Positions 61,631 to 64,000 of a stretch of 64,000 nucleotides of DNA are shown here, piece by piece; within the stretch, counting starts at the first letter, position 1, and each line of letters starts with the position of its first letter. Below the pieces are notes generated by a model. It had not been told where the DNA came from. It was given only the letters and a program-made list of their open reading frames with translations, and did not search any database. The stretch is from Cornus controversa (lineage: Eukaryota; Streptophyta; Magnoliopsida; Cornales; Cornaceae). The position numbers and the translations under genes were made by a program. Where the stretch lies: the NCBI GenBank assembly GCA_026545225.1, contig CM048845.1, positions 123,695,533 through 123,759,532 on the forward strand, read 5' to 3'.

Positions 61631-61972
61631 CTAGTAACGGAGCCAATAAGTCCTGCGCCTGAACCAATTGTAGTCAGGTAAACCCCGAATGGGCCCTACG
61701 GCAGAAATAGCAACATCCTGCAAAACACAAAAATAAATCAAAGCACATATTAGATCAAATCTCAAATTGAAGTGAACTTGTAGAAACTTTCATTATATCA
61801 TACTCTTTTTAGCATGGTGGCATGTAAGCTAACAATCAGTGTCACAATATATTGTAGTCCTTACCTTGTCAAATATGAAACGGTTTGCAGCACGTTTGAT
61901 GGTGCTAGCATCTACAGCATCAATCCTAGCAAACAATTCTGCGAATGGAATTCTTCGGCCATATGTAAGTAG
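61631..61972 (-). CDS. MPPB: Mitochondrial processing peptidase beta subunit, last two exons (gene runs off right edge)
   Basis: Exons are 61972-61865 (36 codons) and 61717-61631 (28 codons plus TAG), joined across a 147-bp intron in frame. They read LLTYGRRIPFAELFARIDAV, then ASTIKRAANRFIFDK, then DVAISAVGPIRGLPDYNWFR, ending RRTYWLRY. This is the conserved C-terminus of plant beta-MPP, which in plants is also the core I subunit of the cytochrome bc1 complex in the inner mitochondrial membrane. It removes targeting presequences from imported proteins, using an N-terminal HxxEH zinc site that lies outside this window. I looked for the preceding exon (ending like AEDIGRQ) between 61973 and 64000 and did not find it. 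Confidence 0.93.
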
Positions 61973-62074
61973 CTGGAAGCGCAAACAGACCAAGCCAAAG
62001 AAGAATTTGCACAACAAAGGAAAATGTTAGTAACGGAAGCTTTCGCATCTCATATCATGAATATAATTATTTTT

Positions 62075-62553
62075 GATCAGCCAAAACCAACACTTCAGAA
62101 ATGAACTAAAATATTTTTTATACTCTATTTGTTATTTTTTCCAAATCCCAAGCAAAAAAATAAAAAACCCCACAGTATTGGACCTTGTCTCAATAGGCGC
62201 ACACCAAGAAGTACTGGACCCCTGACACACTGCAATTGAAAATTATGCTGCGTTGGTTTTGCAGATAAGAGGATGGTATAATGCATGCATACCAAGTGTT
62301 ATCCGCCTAGGATCAGCCAATACCAACACTTCAGAAATGAACTAAAATATTTTTTATAATCTATTTGTTATTTTTTTCCAAATCCCAAGCAAAAAAAAAA
62401 AAAAAAAAACCCCACAGAATTGGACCTTGTCTCAATAGACGCACACCAAGAAGTACTGGACCCTGACACACTTCAATTGAAAATTATGCTGCGTTGGTTT
62501 TGCAGATAAGCGGATGGTATAATGCATGCATACCAAGTGTTATCCGCCTAGGA
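62075..62553. repeat. 236-bp tandem duplication
   Basis: Copies from 62075 and 62311 both start GATCAGCCAA(A/T)ACCAACAC and contain GGTTTTGCAGATAAG. The second has a longer A-run near 62392-62409. Confidence 0.93.
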
Positions 62554-62836
62554 TTAGGATTACCTATGGGGACCCAATAGAATCAATTGAAATGGATTAT
62601 TCACCCAACGTGACAGAACAAAATGATCCCACCAGAGGGTGATATTATGAATCCAGGGGACAAAGCTTATTTATCAAACGGAAAATGAGGACTGGAGAAG
62701 AGGAAAATCAGAATTAAGCCCCTCGTAACAAGGGATTTCTTGATATGGAGCCATGAAACAAGGATATTGTAGGAGAAATAGCAAGTTCCCTTTTCATGAA
62801 ATAGGAAACCCAAATGCTAGATTGGTTCAACATCCA

Positions 62837-62970
62837 CCAGTGCAGTCTTCATCCAAACAACGAAATGAGATTATCTTTCCCAGCTTACACATCCCTCCAA
62901 AAACCAGTGTGGTCTTCATCCAAACAACAAAATGAGATCATCTTTCCCAGCTTACACATCCCTCCAAAAA
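62837..62970. repeat. 67-bp tandem duplication
   Basis: Copies at 62837 and 62904 share GTCTTCATCCAAACAAC and CCAGCTTACACATCCCTCC. Confidence 0.9.
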
Positions 62971-63530
62971 ATTACACATTCTTGTTTAATTGATCCAATT
63001 TGACCAAATCATATCTTACAGCCAAAGGTGGTTTTGGTGGATTTTCTAAAACCACACGACTAACAAATCATTAGTCAGAAGTTTCTCTCAAAAAGTCAGT
63101 GTGAACTTAGTCTCTTGTCAGCTGTGTCCGAAAAGAAAAGGGAAAAGAACACTCGTATCTCATCATTTGAATCCTATCTCAAAATATTTGGCTGCTGAGA
63201 AAAGAAGCTAATTTTGATGGCATTTGTTTCTGGTGCTTAAATCTGTTTTGTCGTTTTAGGTGGGGTTAGTAAGGGTGTTGTTATAGTATTGTAAGAGGTT
63301 AAGACCCCTTCTAGCTATCAATTTCAATTTCATCTTGCGGGAGCCAAAGACCTCCTTCCTTTCCAAATAACAGGCTTTGGCGAGTTCACTTTCCATCCCT
63401 TACACATAGGGCTTGCGGAAAGGGTAATTGAAGAAGGCGAGACGGGAGAAAGAAGTCCCGCTTTGCTTTAAAGGAAGAAGGAAGGGAAAAGAGAAAGGGA
63501 AGGGGGGGCTTGGGTGGGGGAGGAAGAGAG

Positions 63531-63666
63531 AGGGAGAGACCTATCTTTAGTGGTTCGTAGGTGCCTTATTTGATCTAGTAAGGGGAGCTAGAGCTAGAGG
63601 GAGAGAACTATCTCTAGTGGTTCGTAGGTGCCTTATTTGATCTAGTAAGGGGAGCTAAAGCTAGAG
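63531..63666. repeat. 67-bp tandem duplication near a purine-rich, possibly organelle-derived block
   Basis: Copies at 63531 and 63598 share AGTGGTTCGTAGGTGCCTTA and TTTGATCTAGTAAGGGGAGC. The adjoining 63300-63530 (GAAGTCCCGCTTTGCTTT) has the look of plant mitochondrial DNA, but I cannot confirm this. Confidence 0.85.
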
Positions 63667-63831
63667 CAGCATTCCCAAACACTACCCTCAATTGCAGCCA
63701 CCAATCCATACAAGACAGTCAACCTACCAGCAGCAAAGGCTGTAAATACATGTTGGGTTCCCTGTCTTTTACAATGCTATTGAGCTTTTTTTGATGTGGA
63801 ACGTTATAACACAGTAAATATGTAGATGAAT

Positions 63832-64000
63832 CACTGTACTTTGCCCTATTTGTAATTTAGTTCATATAGGTTATGGAATGCTCATTTCCTTGAGAGTTTA
63901 GTGAATTTTAATTTCGTCAACGAGATAGTTCTTGGTTGCTCACGTGTTTCCACTGTACTTTGCCCTATTTATATTTAGTTCATATAGGTTATGGAATGCT
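63832..64000. repeat. Spaced direct repeat, about 119-bp period, cut by window edge
   Basis: CACTGTACTTTGCCCTATTT and TTCATATAGGTTATGGAATG occur at 63832-63880 and again from 63951 to the end. Confidence 0.85.

Larger units (their letters stand above)
61973..64000 (-). other. Long last-but-one intron of MPP-beta, rich in tandem duplications
   Basis: At least 2 kb without an exon. It contains duplications with periods 236, 67, 67 and about 119 bp (listed separately) and a purine-rich block at 63400-63540. Confidence 0.6.

Noticed and set aside
1-64000. CRISPR arrays, operons, phage or bacterial defence systems
   Set aside because: No regularly spaced direct repeats with unique spacers, and all genes are spliced plant genes or transposons.

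Overview
The window is nuclear DNA of a flowering plant, probably a eudicot. The reasons are spliced genes with short GT..AG introns, AT-rich intergenic DNA, tRNA-iMet-primed copia elements, a plant alpha-expansin, a PHD-finger SCC2 and an inserted piece of plastid DNA. I cannot name the species. No operon, CRISPR array or microbial system is present.

Four host genes are supported. (1) At 1-3030, minus strand, lies the 5' part of an RRM protein of hnRNP-Q/R type. It is made of micro-exons and runs off the left edge. (2) At 20280-21161, minus strand, is a complete two-exon alpha-expansin (cell-wall loosening). (3) At 33695-60092, plus strand, is SCC2/NIPBL, the cohesin loader. I assembled 28 exons coding for about 1,786 residues, including a C4HC3 PHD finger. 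(4) At 61631-61972, minus strand, are the last two exons of the mitochondrial processing peptidase beta subunit, which continues off the right edge. SCC2 and the peptidase gene converge, about 1.5 kb apart.

Almost everything else is transposable-element DNA. From 4.1 to 5.6 kb there is a long-TIR element. From 6.3 to 13.2 kb there is a decayed Ty1-copia element with both LTRs, a near-match 5-bp TSD, and a 2-kb solo-LTR-like insertion in its gag/protease region. From 14.9 to 18.2 kb there is a 5'-truncated LINE with a 687-codon reverse-transcriptase ORF. A small hairpin MITE at 18.7 kb has a perfect 9-bp TSD, and further foldback elements lie at 23.7, 30.5 and 32.2 kb. A second solo-LTR-like block lies at 27.4-29.8 kb. 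A nuclear plastid fragment (trnL-UAG 3' half to the start of ccsA) lies at 31.9-32.1 kb.

The SCC2 introns carry two LINE tails, two tRNA-derived SINEs, a TRIM and several recent tandem duplications of 175-205 bp. The last intron of the peptidase gene carries more small tandem duplications (236, 67, 67 and about 119 bp).

The genes do not form one pathway; they are ordinary neighbours. I found no convincing undescribed biological system. The points most worth checking are the cryptic micro-exon RRM gene, the young hairpin MITE, and the plastid fragment that may lie inside a TIR element.
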